64,000 nt of DNA, from assembly GCA_050013235.1 (NCBI GenBank), contig JBEKFQ010000001.1:186001-250000 (forward strand), read 5' to 3'. The position numbers and the translations under genes are program-made. This DNA is from RH-AL1 sp050013235. Its GTDB lineage: Bacteria > Pseudomonadota > Alphaproteobacteria > Rhizobiales > Beijerinckiaceae. Shown in pieces: positions 43,422 through 53,227 of the stretch (its first letter is position 1; every line of letters begins with the position of its first letter). The notes under the pieces are model-generated. The model was not told where the DNA came from, searched no databases, and saw only the letters and a list, made by a program, of their open reading frames with translations.

Positions 43422-44393
43422 TTACGGCGCCAATTCAGCTTTTTGCCTTGCGGCATCGGCCCTCGCCTGCTTCAGCCGCGCGAAATCCTCCCCCGCATGA
43501 TGCGACGAGCGTGTCAGCGGCGAGGCCGAGACCACCAAAAATCCCTTGGACAGCGCCAGGCTCTCCAGCGATTTGAACTCCTCCGGCGGCATGAAGCTGA
43601 TGACGGCATGGTGCTTTTTTGTCGGCTGCAAATATTGCCCGATGGTGAGGAAATCGACATCGGCGCTGCGCAGGTCGTCCATGAGCTGCAGGATCTCCGC
43701 CCATTCCTCGCCGAGCCCCACCATGATCCCGGATTTGGTGAAAATCTCGGGGTCGATCTCCTTCACTCGCTGCAACAGCCGGATGGAATGGAAGTAGCGC
43801 GCGCCCGGCCGGACGGTCAGATATTTGGACGGCACCGTCTCGAGATTGTGGTTGAAGACATCGGGCTTGGCCGCCACCACCACCTCCAGCGCGCCGGGCT
43901 TGCGCAGGAAATCCGGCGTCAGCACCTCGATCGTCGTCGCGGGGCTTTTCGCGCGGATCGCCCGGATGACTTGCGCGAAATGCTCCGCGCCGCCGTCGTC
44001 GAGATCGTCGCGGTCGACCGAGGTGATCACCACATGAGCCAGGCCAAGCTTGGCTACGGCATCGGCGATCCGCGCCGGCTCGTGAGGATTGAGCGCGCCG
44101 GGCATCCCGGTCTTGACGTTGCAGAAGGCGCAGGCGCGGGTACAGGTATCGCCCATGATCATGAAGGTCGCATGCCGCTTCGACCAGCATTCCCCGATAT
44201 TCGGGCAACCCGCCTCCTCGCAAACCGTCACCAACCCATGCTTCTTCACGATGCCCTGGGTTTCCGTATAAACCGCCGACCCCGGCGCCTTGACCCGGAT
44301 CCAATCGGGCTTGCGCGCCACGGGCTGATCCGGCCGATGCGCCTTTTCGGGGTGGCGGAGGATGGGGCGGGCAGCGATTTCGTCGAGGGACAT
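43422..44393 (-). CDS. lipA: Lipoyl synthase
   Basis: Radical-SAM enzyme inserting two sulfurs into octanoyl groups of E2 and related lipoyl domains. 323 residues. The SAM cluster motif is CTRACAFC (CxxxCxxC). The auxiliary cluster cysteines are in CEEAGCPNIGECW. The C-terminus has the family RSSHHAGEDF segment with its conserved Ser. It sits directly downstream of the pyruvate dehydrogenase genes, whose lipoyl domains are its targets. Confidence 0.96.
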   Translation of the reverse strand: MSLDEIAARPILRHPEKAHRPDQPVARKPDWIRVKAPGSAVYTETQGIVKKHGLVTVCEEAGCPNIGECWSKRHATFMIMGDTCTRACAFCNVKTGMPGALNPHEPARIADAVAKLGLAHVVITSVDRDDLDDGGAEHFAQVIRAIRAKSPATTIEVLTPDFLRKPGALEVVVAAKPDVFNHNLETVPSKYLTVRPGARYFHSIRLLQRVKEIDPEIFTKSGIMVGLGEEWAEILQLMDDLRSADVDFLTIGQYLQPTKKHHAVISFMPPEEFKSLESLALSKGFLVVSASPLTRSSHHAGEDFARLKQARADAARQKAELAP

Positions 44394-44430
44394 GTTTTAA
44401 CAACTCCGCCAGCTGTGGCGTTGAGATCCC

Positions 44431-44454
44431 CCTTCTCCCATTCGTGGGCGAAGG
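44431..44454. repeat. CCTTCTCCC-type palindrome between lpd and lipA
   Basis: CCTTCTCCCA-TTCG-TGGGCGAAGG, one mismatch from symmetry, in the gap between lpd and lipA on the minus strand. It is a further copy of the dispersed palindrome family. Confidence 0.65.
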
Positions 44455-44534
44455 AAAGCGCTATCAATTCGAACTCGTCTTGTAACGCGGCAAGCTAGAG
44501 ATAGGTAGCGCCCGCGCGCATGACAGCCACCCGC

Positions 44535-45980
44535 CTACTTATGAATCGCCCGCCCATACGCATCCATCACGCTCTCGTGCATCATTTCGCTCAGCGTCGG
44601 ATGCGGGAACACCGTATGGATCAGCTCTTCTTCCGTCGTCTCCAAATTCATCGCGACGACGAAGCCCTGGATCAGTTCGGTGACTTCGGCGCCGACCATA
44701 TGCGCGCCGAGCAGCTTGCCCGTCTTGGCGTCGAACACGGTCTTGATCAGCCCGTCCGGCTCGCCCAGCGCAATCGCCTTGCCGTTGCCGATGAAGGGGA
44801 ACCGGCCCACCTTGACCTCATAGCCCGCCGCCTTGGCCTTGGCTTCGGTGAGCCCCACGGAGGCGATCTGCGGCTGGCAATAGGTGCAGCCGGGGATCAG
44901 GCTCTTATCCATGGGATGAGGATGCCGGCCCGCGATCGCCTCGACACAGATGACCCCCTCGTGCTCGGCCTTGTGCGCCAGCATCGGCGGCCCCGCGACA
45001 TCGCCGATGGCATAGAGGCCGGGCACGTTGGTGCGGCCGAACCCGTCGATCTTGATCACCCCGCGCTCGATGACGACCCCGAGCTTTTCCAGGCCGATCC
45101 CCTCGATATTGCCCACGACGCCAACCGCCGAAATCATCCGCTCCGCCGTGATCGTCTGGGCCTTGCCATTGGCGTCCTCCAACGTGGCCGTGAGGCTGTC
45201 GGCCTCTTTGGCCACCTTGGTCACTTTCGTGGCGGTTAGGATTTTGATGCCCTGTTTCTCGAACCGCTTACGGGCTAGCGCCGCGATCTCCTCGTCCTCG
45301 ACGGGGAGGATCTGCGGCAGCACTTCGACGACCGTCACCTCGCTGCCCATCGTGCGGTAGAACGAAGCGAATTCGATGCCGATCGCGCCCGAGCCCATCA
45401 CGACAAGCGATTTCGGGAACGTCTTCGGCACCATGGCCTCGAAATAGGTCCAGATCAGCTTTTGATCCGGTTCGATGCCCGGCAGCACGCGCGGCCGCGC
45501 GCCCGTGGCGATGACGATATGCTTGGCCTTGTACGTCCCCTCCCCCAGCGTGCCCTTCGGCGGCGGGTTTTGCGGCTGCATGGCGGCCTTCTTGGGCTTG
45601 GAGACCACGACCTCGCCGGGCTTCGGAATGAAGGCTTCGCCCCAAATCACATCGACTTTGTTCTTTTTGAGCAGGAAGGCGACGCCGCCGGTGAGCTGCT
45701 GCGAAACCCCGCGCGAGCGCGCGACCACCGCGGCGGGATCGAACCCCACCTTGCCCTCGACGGTCAGGCCATAATCCTTGGGGTGTTCGAGGTAGTGAAA
45801 AATTTCGGCGGAGCGCAGCAGCGCCTTGGTGGGAATGCAGCCCCAATTCAAGCAGATGCCGCCGAGGTGCTCGCGCTCCACCACCGCCGTCTTCAGCCCC
45901 AACTGCGCCGCCCGGATCGCCGCGACATAACCGCCCGGCCCGCCGCCGATGACAATGAGATCATATGTGTCAGCCATCAC
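44535..45980 (-). CDS. lpdA: Dihydrolipoyl dehydrogenase (E3)
   Basis: Flavoprotein that reoxidises the dihydrolipoyl arm and reduces NAD+. 481 residues. FAD-binding GGGPGGYVAAIRAAQLG near the start, the redox-active disulfide in GGICLNWGCIPTK, the NAD-binding GSGAIGIEFASFY, and the C-terminal active-site His-Glu in HPHPTLSEMMHE. An insertion of about 20 residues (PKKAAMQPQNPPPKGTLG) stands in the first FAD domain and is typical of Hyphomicrobiales homologues in the pdh cluster. It overlaps pdhC by 4 bases. Confidence 0.95.
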   Translation of the reverse strand: MMADTYDLIVIGGGPGGYVAAIRAAQLGLKTAVVEREHLGGICLNWGCIPTKALLRSAEIFHYLEHPKDYGLTVEGKVGFDPAAVVARSRGVSQQLTGGVAFLLKKNKVDVIWGEAFIPKPGEVVVSKPKKAAMQPQNPPPKGTLGEGTYKAKHIVIATGARPRVLPGIEPDQKLIWTYFEAMVPKTFPKSLVVMGSGAIGIEFASFYRTMGSEVTVVEVLPQILPVEDEEIAALARKRFEKQGIKILTATKVTKVAKEADSLTATLEDANGKAQTITAERMISAVGVVGNIEGIGLEKLGVVIERGVIKIDGFGRTNVPGLYAIGDVAGPPMLAHKAEHEGVICVEAIAGRHPHPMDKSLIPGCTYCQPQIASVGLTEAKAKAAGYEVKVGRFPFIGNGKAIALGEPDGLIKTVFDAKTGKLLGAHMVGAEVTELIQGFVVAMNLETTEEELIHTVFPHPTLSEMMHESVMDAYGRAIHK

Positions 45981-47272
45981 ACCAACATCCCCACGGGCGC
46001 TTCGATCAACTTCTTGAACGCAGAGATCAATTCGGCCCCGAGGGCCCCATCGACGGCGCGGTGGTCGGTGGAGAGCGTGACGCTCATCACGGTGGCCACC
46101 GCCGGCGCACCGTTCTTCACGATCACCCGCTGTTCACCGGCGCCGACGGCCAGGATGGTGGCGTGGGGCGGGTTGATCACGGCGGAGAAATTCTTGATAC
46201 CGAACATGCCGAGATTCGAGACCGCCGACGTCCCGCCCTCATATTCATCGGGCCTCAACTTGCGAGCCTTGGCGCGGGCGGCATAATCCTTCATCTCGTT
46301 GGAAATGACCGGCAAGGACTTCGTTTCGGCCTTGCGGATGATTGGCGTGATCAGACCGCCGGGGATCGAGACAGCCACGCCGACGTCGGAATGACGGTGC
46401 TTCAGCATCGCCGCCTCGGTCCAAGTGGCATTGGCGTCGGGCACGCGCTGCAAGGCCACCGCCAGGGCCTTGATGATGAAATCATTGACCGAAATTTTGA
46501 AGAGCGGTTTGCCCTCCTTGCTCAAGGGCGCGCTCTTGTTGATCTGCTCGCGCAGCGACAACAATGCATCGAGTTCGCAATCGACGCTCAGATAGAAATG
46601 CGGGATCGTTTGTTTCGCCTCGACGAGACGCCGCGCGATGGCCTTGCGCATGCCGTCGTGCGGCACCTCCTCGTAGCTGCCGGGCTCGAAGAACTTTTTG
46701 ATCGTCTCATCGGACATGCCCGCGGCCAACGGCGCGGCCGCCGCTTTGGGAGCCGCAGGCTTCACTTGCGGTCCGGCTTTTTCCGCGGCCCGGACATCGC
46801 GCTCGATAATGCGACCGCGCGGCCCGCTGCCTGGGATCAGCGCGAGATCGAGCCCGGCTTGCTTGGCAAGGCGGCGCGCCAGCGGCGAAGCGAAGAGCTT
46901 TCCGGCCGACGCCGCGCCATTCGCCTTCGGCGCGGCCGCGGTTGGCGGCGCGGCGGGAGCTTCGCCCGGCGCCGGCGCGGCGGTGGCAGGTTTGGCGCTG
47001 GGCCGCGCCTTGACGGCCGAGGCATCCTCGCCCTCTTGCGCGATGATCCCGATCACCTGATTGACCGGCACGTCGACCGACCCATCCGGCACGATGATTT
47101 TGGCCAGCACGCCTTCGTCGACGGCCTCGACCTCCATCGTCGCTTTATCGGTTTCGATCTCTGCCAGCACGTCACCGGATTTGATCGTATCGCCTTCTTT
47201 CTTCAACCACTTGGCAAGGTTGCCCTTTTCCATCGTGGGCGAAAGCGCGGGCATCAGGATCTCGACGGGCAT
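45977..47272 (-). CDS. pdhC: Pyruvate dehydrogenase E2 (dihydrolipoamide acetyltransferase)
   Basis: Transfers acetyl groups to CoA and forms the core of the complex. 431 residues: one lipoyl domain (1-78; lysine in EIETDKATMEVEAVDEG), an Ala/Pro-rich linker, a peripheral-subunit-binding domain (FASPLARRLAKQAGLDLALIPGSG) and a catalytic domain ending with the HxxxD motif (DHRAVDG). It lies between pdhB and lpdA. Confidence 0.95.
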   Translation of the reverse strand: MPVEILMPALSPTMEKGNLAKWLKKEGDTIKSGDVLAEIETDKATMEVEAVDEGVLAKIIVPDGSVDVPVNQVIGIIAQEGEDASAVKARPSAKPATAAPAPGEAPAAPPTAAAPKANGAASAGKLFASPLARRLAKQAGLDLALIPGSGPRGRIIERDVRAAEKAGPQVKPAAPKAAAAPLAAGMSDETIKKFFEPGSYEEVPHDGMRKAIARRLVEAKQTIPHFYLSVDCELDALLSLREQINKSAPLSKEGKPLFKISVNDFIIKALAVALQRVPDANATWTEAAMLKHRHSDVGVAVSIPGGLITPIIRKAETKSLPVISNEMKDYAARAKARKLRPDEYEGGTSAVSNLGMFGIKNFSAVINPPHATILAVGAGEQRVIVKNGAPAVATVMSVTLSTDHRAVDGALGAELISAFKKLIEAPVGMLV

Positions 47273-47342
47273 TGTTCTCGCCTTGCGCGTTTCAGTGGGG
47301 TTGTCCGGCTGGCCGGAGGCACTTCACTTGTCTCAAACCGCC

Positions 47343-48701
47343 TTATTTGTAGCAGACCGCCTTGACCGCCTGCACGACGTCGGCGGCGGTTGGCAGCGCT
47401 AGCTTTTCGAGATTCGCGGCATAGGGCATGGGCACGTCCTTGCCGGTGATGCGTATGACGGGCGCATCGAGATAATCGAAAGCGCCTTCCATCACCCGGG
47501 CGATGATTTCGGCGCCGATCCCCGATTGCGCCCAGCCCTCTTCGACGGTCACGCAGCGGCCGGTCTTCTTGACCGAGGCGAGGATCGTTTCCGTGTCCAT
47601 CGGGCGAAGCGTCCGCAGATCGATCACCTCGGCCTCGATCCCCTCCGCTTGCAGAATTTCCGCGGCCTTAAGGGCGTAGGTCATCCCGATGGAGAAGGAG
47701 ACGATGGTCACATCGGTGCCCGCGCGCGCGATCCGGGCCTTGCCAATCGGCACGGTGAAATCCTCCAACTGGGGCACATCGAAATGCTGGCCGTAGAGGA
47801 TTTCGTTTTCCAGGAAGATCACGGGGTTGGGATCGCGGATGGCGCTCTTCAACAGGCCCTTGGCGTCCGCCGCCGTGTAGGGCGCGACGACTTTGAGGCC
47901 GGGGACGCTCGAATACCAGGCCGAATAATCCTGGCTGTGCTGCGCGCCGACGCGGGCCGCCGCGCCATTGGGGCCCCGGAAGACGATGGGACAGCCCATC
48001 TGCCCGCCCGACATGTAAAGCGTCTTCGCGGCGGAATTGATGATCTGATCCATCGCCTGCATGGCGAAATTGAAAGTCATGAATTCGACGATGGGTTTCA
48101 ACCCGGCCATGGCCGCGCCGGCGCCGAGACCGGCAAAACCATGTTCCGTGATCGGCGTATCGACGACGCGGCGGTCGCCGAACTCCTGCAACAGGCCTTG
48201 GGTGATTTTATAAGCGCCTTGATATTCCGCGACTTCCTCTCCCATCACGAAGACGTCGCCATCCCGGCGCATTTCCTCGGCCATGGCGTCGCGCAGGGCC
48301 TCGCGGACGGTGGTGCTCACCATCGGCGTGCCTTCGGGGATTTCCGGCGCGGTGGCAGGGGCCGCGGCCACCGGAGCCACGGGCGCGGCCTGCGCGGGAG
48401 CGGCTGGAGACGAGGTTGCCGTGGCGGGCGGCGGCGCGACGGCTGTCCCGGCATCCTCGCCCTCGCCGGTGATGACGGCGATCGGCGTATTCACCTTGAC
48501 GTTTTCGGTGCCGCCGGGAACCAGGATTTTCGCCAGCGTCCCCTCGTCGACCGCCTCGACCTCCATGGTCGCCTTGTCGGTCTCGATCTCGGCGATCACG
48601 TCCCCGGACTTGACGCTATCGCCTTCCTTTTTCAACCATTTCGCCAGCTTGCCCTCCTCCATGGTCGGAGAAAGCGCGGGCATCAGGATGTTGATCGCCA
48701 T
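47343..48701 (-). CDS. pdhB: Pyruvate dehydrogenase E1 beta with N-terminal lipoyl domain
   Basis: 452 residues from MAINILMPALSPTM at 48701. The first 78 residues form a lipoyl domain nearly identical to that of the E2 gene (IETDKATMEVEAVDEGTLAK), followed by an Ala/Pro-rich linker. The E1-beta transketolase domain then begins near 130 (TTVREALRDAMAEEM). This fusion is a known alphaproteobacterial feature and supports the taxonomic reading. A longer frame upstream has no family similarity. Confidence 0.95.
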   Translation of the reverse strand: MAINILMPALSPTMEEGKLAKWLKKEGDSVKSGDVIAEIETDKATMEVEAVDEGTLAKILVPGGTENVKVNTPIAVITGEGEDAGTAVAPPPATATSSPAAPAQAAPVAPVAAAPATAPEIPEGTPMVSTTVREALRDAMAEEMRRDGDVFVMGEEVAEYQGAYKITQGLLQEFGDRRVVDTPITEHGFAGLGAGAAMAGLKPIVEFMTFNFAMQAMDQIINSAAKTLYMSGGQMGCPIVFRGPNGAAARVGAQHSQDYSAWYSSVPGLKVVAPYTAADAKGLLKSAIRDPNPVIFLENEILYGQHFDVPQLEDFTVPIGKARIARAGTDVTIVSFSIGMTYALKAAEILQAEGIEAEVIDLRTLRPMDTETILASVKKTGRCVTVEEGWAQSGIGAEIIARVMEGAFDYLDAPVIRITGKDVPMPYAANLEKLALPTAADVVQAVKAVCYK

Positions 48702-48810
48702 GAATTCTGCCTCTGATGCCTCGATAGCGCCTATAAAAAACGACAAAAGCGCTTAGAGTATAGTTAGTTACATACCTAATCCGAAGTTTCGTATTAAGAC
48801 CGGCCCCGGA

Positions 48811-49839
48811 TCAGTTCAAAATATCCGTCCAAAGCTCGGACGCATCCGGTTCGGGATCTTGCGTCGCGAAATCGGCGGCATCGACAACGACAGCGCGGAC
48901 ATCGGCGTCGATCTTCTTGAGTTCGTCCTCGCTAGCGCCGCCGCCTTTCAGCAAGCGCTGCTTGACCTGCTCGATCGGGTCATGCTCGTCGCGCATCTTC
49001 TGCACCTCGTCCTTGCTGCGGTATTTCGCGGGATCGGACATGGAATGGCCGCGATAGCGGTAGGTCTGCATTTCCAAGATCATCGGGCCATGGCCGGCGC
49101 GGCACCATTCCAGCGCGAGATCGCCCGCTGCCTTCACGGCCCGCACATCCATCCCATCGACCTGAATGCCGGGAATATTGAAACTCTGCCCGCGCTTGGA
49201 GAGATCGACCAAGGCCGAGGCGCGGGTGATCGACGTGCCCATGGCGTAGCGGTTGTTTTCGATGACGTAAATGACCGGCAGCTTCCAAAGCTCGGCCATG
49301 TTGAAGGCCTCGTAGACCTGCCCCTGATTCGACGCGCCGTCGCCGAAATAGACGAAGGAGACATGATCGTTGCCGCGATAGCGGTTGGCGAAAGCCAGCC
49401 CGGTGCCGAGCGGCACCTGGGCGCCGACGATTCCGTGCCCGCCGTAGAAATGTTTCTCCTTGGAGAACATGTGCATCGAGCCGCCCTTCCCTTTGGAAAG
49501 GCCATGCGAGCGGCCGGTTAATTCGGCCATCACCCCCCTGGGATCGAGTCCGCAGGCCAGCATATGCCCGTGATCGCGGTAGCCCGTGATCGTTTGGTCG
49601 CCATGCTTGGCGCCCATCGTCAAGCCAGTCACCACGGCCTCTTGGCCGATGTAGAGATGACAAAAGCCGCCGATCAGGCCCATGCCATACATTTGGCCGG
49701 CCTTCTCCTCGAAGCGGCGGATCAGCAGCATGCCGCGATAGGCCGTCAGCTCTTCCTCGCGCGTGAAGGCCAGGGGACCGGGGGGCGCGATGGCGTGGAC
49801 ATCGCCATGGGTTGCAGGAGCCGAATCCACTGAGGTCAT
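48811..49839 (-). CDS. pdhA: Pyruvate dehydrogenase E1 alpha
   Basis: The TPP-binding subunit of E1. 342 residues from the ATG at 49839, which has AAGGA 7 bases upstream; a TTG two codons earlier is the alternative. Motifs include TPP-binding GDGASNQGQVYEAFNMAELW (GDG...N form), and the phosphorylation-loop-like RYRGHSMSDPAKYR. It is first of pdhA-pdhB-pdhC-lpdA, about 110 bases upstream of pdhB. Confidence 0.95.
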   Translation of the reverse strand: MTSVDSAPATHGDVHAIAPPGPLAFTREEELTAYRGMLLIRRFEEKAGQMYGMGLIGGFCHLYIGQEAVVTGLTMGAKHGDQTITGYRDHGHMLACGLDPRGVMAELTGRSHGLSKGKGGSMHMFSKEKHFYGGHGIVGAQVPLGTGLAFANRYRGNDHVSFVYFGDGASNQGQVYEAFNMAELWKLPVIYVIENNRYAMGTSITRASALVDLSKRGQSFNIPGIQVDGMDVRAVKAAGDLALEWCRAGHGPMILEMQTYRYRGHSMSDPAKYRSKDEVQKMRDEHDPIEQVKQRLLKGGGASEDELKKIDADVRAVVVDAADFATQDPEPDASELWTDILN

Positions 49840-50060
49840 GCCCAATTCCTTCGCGAATGCATCACCGGTGACAGCCTTACAGCTAGCCTAGCCATGCCCG
49901 GAAATCGAGCCATCCAGACGGCCAATCAACCGCTACATATTGCCTTATGCACGAAGAGTTTGGGAAAGAGCATTGAACCTTTGGGCATAGCTGGATTGCA
50001 ACCATGGACATCCGGCTTTCGGGAGAGGCTTGGTGCTCGCCAAGACGGCGCCGGCCGGGA

Positions 50061-50381
50061 TTACCGCGCGGGCGTGAGGAACACGACGAGATCGTTTTTA
50101 TGCACCCGGTCGAGAAGCACGCGGGCTTCCTCTTCGAGCAGATCGCGGTCGATGGTCTCCCCGCTGAGCAGATCGATCCGGTGCCGCCATTGCTGTTTTT
50201 CTTGCTTCGCGGCGGTCAATTCGGCAGTGAGCCCGGCAATCTTGTGCCGATATTCGTCGTTGGTCTTGAGGCCGCGCTCGCCATTGATGGCATGCCAGAC
50301 GAAATAGCTGCCGATGCCGCCGGCAACGCAGTAAAGCATAAGCGGAAAGATGATGCCGCGCAGGCGCGTCCGGATAACCAT
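50061..50381 (-). CDS. ftsB: Septum formation initiator FtsB/DivIC family
   Basis: 106 residues. One N-terminal membrane segment (about 11-29, IIFPLMLYCVAGGIGSYFV) and a periplasmic coiled coil (LTAELTAAKQEKQQWRHRIDLL), ending with the short globular tail (LDRVHKNDLVVFL). FtsB links FtsL and FtsQ in the divisome. The position between eno and pdhA is the conserved one in alphaproteobacteria and supports the call. Confidence 0.88.
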   Translation of the reverse strand: MVIRTRLRGIIFPLMLYCVAGGIGSYFVWHAINGERGLKTNDEYRHKIAGLTAELTAAKQEKQQWRHRIDLLSGETIDRDLLEEEARVLLDRVHKNDLVVFLTPAR

Positions 50382-50482
50382 CGCGGCATCTTGGCAGACG
50401 ATGGTTAGCGGCTTGTTAAGGGATGAAACACGGCGGGTTTTTCCCGCCGTGCCGGAACAGAGCTGAAGTAGAGGCTCGCTCC

Positions 50483-51766
50483 CTACGCCAGCGCCTTCAA
50501 GGCCGAGCGGCCGGCGAAGATGGCTTGCGAGCCGAGTTCTTCCTCGATGCGGATCAATTGGTTGTATTTAGCGATCCGGTCGGAGCGCGAGAGCGAGCCG
50601 GTCTTGATCTGCCCGCAATTTGTCGCCACCGCGAGATCGGCGATGGTGGAGTCCTCGGTCTCGCCGGAGCGGTGCGACATGACGGCGGTATAGCCCGCGC
50701 GATGCGCCATATCGACGGCCGCGATGGTTTCCGTCAGCGTCCCGATCTGGTTGACCTTGATCAGGATCGAATTGGCGACGCCCAACTTGATGCCTTTGGC
50801 CAGCCGGGTGGTGTTGGTGACGAAGAGATCGTCGCCGACGATCTGCGTGGTCTTGCCGAGCTTGTCCGTGAGAAGCTTCCAGCCCTCCCAATCGTCTTCG
50901 GCCATGCCGTCCTCGAGGGAAACGATGGGGTAGGACGCGACGAGCTTGGCGAGATAATCCACTTGCTCTTGGATCGAGCGTACCTTGCCCTCGCCCTCGT
51001 AATGATAGGCGCCATCCCTAAACCAATCGGTCACGGCGCAATCGAGGCCGAGCGCGATATCGTCGCCGGGCTTGAAGCCTGCCGCCTCGATCGCCTTGAG
51101 GAGGAAATCAAGCGCCGCCTCGGGGGAAGGCAGGTTGGGGGCAAAGCCGCCTTCGTCGCCGACATTGGTGTTATGGCCGGCCTTTTTCAGCGCGCTCTTC
51201 AGGGCATGGAACACTTCGGCGCCATAGCGCACGGCTTCCGACAGCGAGGGCGCGCCCACGGGCAGGATCATGAATTCCTGGAAATCGATGGGATTGTCGG
51301 CATGGGCGCCGCCATTGATGATGTTCATCATCGGCAGCGGCAGGACGCGGGTCTGCGTTCCCCCGATATAGCGGTAGAGCGGCAGCCCCACGACATCGGC
51401 CGCGGCCTTGGCCACCGCGAGCGAAACGCCGAGGATCGCATTGGCGCCGAGCCGCGACTTGTTCTCCGTGCCGTCGAGCGCGATCAAGGTCTCGTCGATA
51501 TGGACCTGATCTTCCGCGTCGAACCCGCCGATGGCGTCGAAAATATCGCGATTGACGCTGTCGATGGCCTTGTGGACCCCCTTGCCGCCATAGCGGCTCT
51601 TGTCGCCATCGCGCAGTTCCACCGCCTCGTGCGCGCCCGTGGAGGCACCCGAGGGAACGGCGGCGCGGCCGAGCGAACCATCTTCGAGCGTGACATCGAC
51701 TTCGATGGTCGGATTGCCCCGGCTATCGAGAATTTCACGAGCGGTAATATCGACAATGGCTGTCAT
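50483..51766 (-). CDS. eno: Enolase
   Basis: Interconverts 2-phosphoglycerate and PEP; in many bacteria also a part of the RNA degradosome. 427 residues, full length. It begins MTAIVDITAREILDSRGNPTIEVDV, has the catalytic GDEGGFAPN segment, the metal-binding SLEDGMAEDDWEG and the signature MSHRSGETEDSTIADLAVA. It heads the eno-ftsB-pdhA order on the minus strand. Confidence 0.97.
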   Translation of the reverse strand: MTAIVDITAREILDSRGNPTIEVDVTLEDGSLGRAAVPSGASTGAHEAVELRDGDKSRYGGKGVHKAIDSVNRDIFDAIGGFDAEDQVHIDETLIALDGTENKSRLGANAILGVSLAVAKAAADVVGLPLYRYIGGTQTRVLPLPMMNIINGGAHADNPIDFQEFMILPVGAPSLSEAVRYGAEVFHALKSALKKAGHNTNVGDEGGFAPNLPSPEAALDFLLKAIEAAGFKPGDDIALGLDCAVTDWFRDGAYHYEGEGKVRSIQEQVDYLAKLVASYPIVSLEDGMAEDDWEGWKLLTDKLGKTTQIVGDDLFVTNTTRLAKGIKLGVANSILIKVNQIGTLTETIAAVDMAHRAGYTAVMSHRSGETEDSTIADLAVATNCGQIKTGSLSRSDRIAKYNQLIRIEEELGSQAIFAGRSALKALA

Positions 51767-52003
51767 GGCGGATCCTCGGGAAGCAGCAAAGGTGAGACAA
51801 ACAAAGGTGAACGGCGTTGTCTACGCCGAAGCGGGCGCGCGCGAAAGCACCCTTTTGCAGCCGGGAGGGGGTGTCAGCGCGCATTTATTTTGTCGCCTCG
51901 TTAAAAAATACGCATCATGGGGCAAGCCCCCCGCAATGACCCGGCGGCGGCGGAAGAATCCGGGAACTTGCCGCGCGGGCTTGCGCGTGAGAAACAAACG
52001 TCC

Positions 52004-52480
52004 ATGTCCAACACGATCCCTGAAGACAACGATGTCCCCGGCGGCGTCCTCGGCCGGCATGCCGCCCTGCCCGCCTCGCCCGACGAGGCGCGGCTCGAAC
52101 GCGTGAGCAATCCGCATCCCGGCGAAGCTTACCTCGCCCGCTTCACCGTGCCGGAATTCACCTCGCTCTGTCCGGTCACGGGCCAGCCCGATTTCGCGCT
52201 TCTCGTCATCGATTATCTACCCGGCGATTGGCTGGTCGAATCCAAGTCGCTCAAGCTCTATCTCGGCGCGTTCCGCAATCATGGCGCGTTCCACGAGGAT
52301 TGCACCGTTCGGATCGGCAAGGATCTCGTCGGCCTGCTGACCCCGCGCTGGCTGCGCATCGGCGGCTATTGGTATCCGCGCGGCGGCATTCCCATCGACG
52401 TGTTCTGGCAGACCGGGGAACCGCCCAAGGGGCTTTGGGTGCCGGACCAGGGCGTGCCGCCCTACCGGGGCCGCGGCTAA
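52004..52480 (+). CDS. queF: NADPH-dependent 7-cyano-7-deazaguanine reductase
   Basis: Reduces preQ0 to preQ1 for queuosine in tRNA. 158 residues, the short QueF form. The catalytic cysteine is in TSLCPVTGQPDFA, and the QueF motif is ESKSLKLYLGAFRNHG. The start MSNTIPEDN at 52004 is preferred over an upstream frame of unlikely composition; the ribosome-binding site is weak. It is divergent from eno. No preQ1 riboswitch was recognised in the 237-base gap. Confidence 0.94.
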   Translation: MSNTIPEDNDVPGGVLGRHAALPASPDEARLERVSNPHPGEAYLARFTVPEFTSLCPVTGQPDFALLVIDYLPGDWLVESKSLKLYLGAFRNHGAFHEDCTVRIGKDLVGLLTPRWLRIGGYWYPRGGIPIDVFWQTGEPPKGLWVPDQGVPPYRGRG

Positions 52481-52504
52481 AATCAAACACGTTTCCGGTG
52501 ACCC

Positions 52505-53227
52505 ATGACGTTCGATCCCAAATCCATTCGCGCACTCGCCTTCGACCTCCAGGGGACAGCGGTTGATTTTTACACGCCCGTGATGCGGATGGGCGCCGCT
52601 CTCAATCGCGCCAAGGGACTCTCCATCGATTGGGCGGCCCTCTCCACCGGCTGGCGCGCGCTGTATCGCGAGGGCATGGACGAGGTGATTTCGGGACGCC
52701 GCCCTTGGCGCCCGGTCGAGCATATCTACCGCGACGCGCTCGACCTCTTATTGGAGGGGCAAAATCTCGCCAACGCCTTTTCGTCCGCCGAGCGGGACGA
52801 GATCAATACGGTCTGGACGCGGCTCGACGCCTGGCCCGATAGCGTGGAGGGGCTGACCCGTCTGCGCGCGCATTTCACGCTCGCCACCCTCTCCAATGCC
52901 GGCATGGCCTCGGCCATCTCGATCGTCAAACACGCCGGCCTGCCCTTCGATTGCGTGCTTTCCGGCGAGCTGGTCAAAAGCTTCAAGCCGGCGCCAGCGG
53001 TCTACCAGCTCGCAACCGATTGCCTCGCCGCCGCGCCCGCGCAAATTTTGATGGTGGCGAGCCACAAATACGATCTGGTGGCCGCCCAGCAATTTGGCAT
53101 GCGCACCGCCTTTGTCGCCCGTCCGCTGGAATTCGGCCCCAGCGGCAAGGTGGATGTGACACCGGACCCGCGCTTCGATCTCAACGCGCTGGATTTCAAC
53201 GATCTCGCGCGCCAGCTTGGGGCTTAA
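52505..53227 (+). CDS. HAD-superfamily hydrolase, 2-haloacid dehalogenase-like
   Basis: 240 residues. HAD motif I is in ALAFDLQGTAVD with the nucleophilic Asp; motif II is TLATLSNAG; motif III lysine is in SFKPAPAVYQLA; motif IV is MVASHKYDL. The cap region and the SNA and K-x-AP-x-VY patterns fit type II haloacid dehalogenases. The true substrate may be a phosphate ester instead. It starts 24 bases after queF and its stop overlaps by 4 bases the convergent gene's stop. Confidence 0.85.
   Translation: MTFDPKSIRALAFDLQGTAVDFYTPVMRMGAALNRAKGLSIDWAALSTGWRALYREGMDEVISGRRPWRPVEHIYRDALDLLLEGQNLANAFSSAERDEINTVWTRLDAWPDSVEGLTRLRAHFTLATLSNAGMASAISIVKHAGLPFDCVLSGELVKSFKPAPAVYQLATDCLAAAPAQILMVASHKYDLVAAQQFGMRTAFVARPLEFGPSGKVDVTPDPRFDLNALDFNDLARQLGA

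Noticed and set aside
51767..52003. preQ1 riboswitch upstream of queF
   Set aside because: No match to the preQ1 aptamer pattern (C-rich loop plus A-rich tail) could be seen. The region only has short G/C hairpins.
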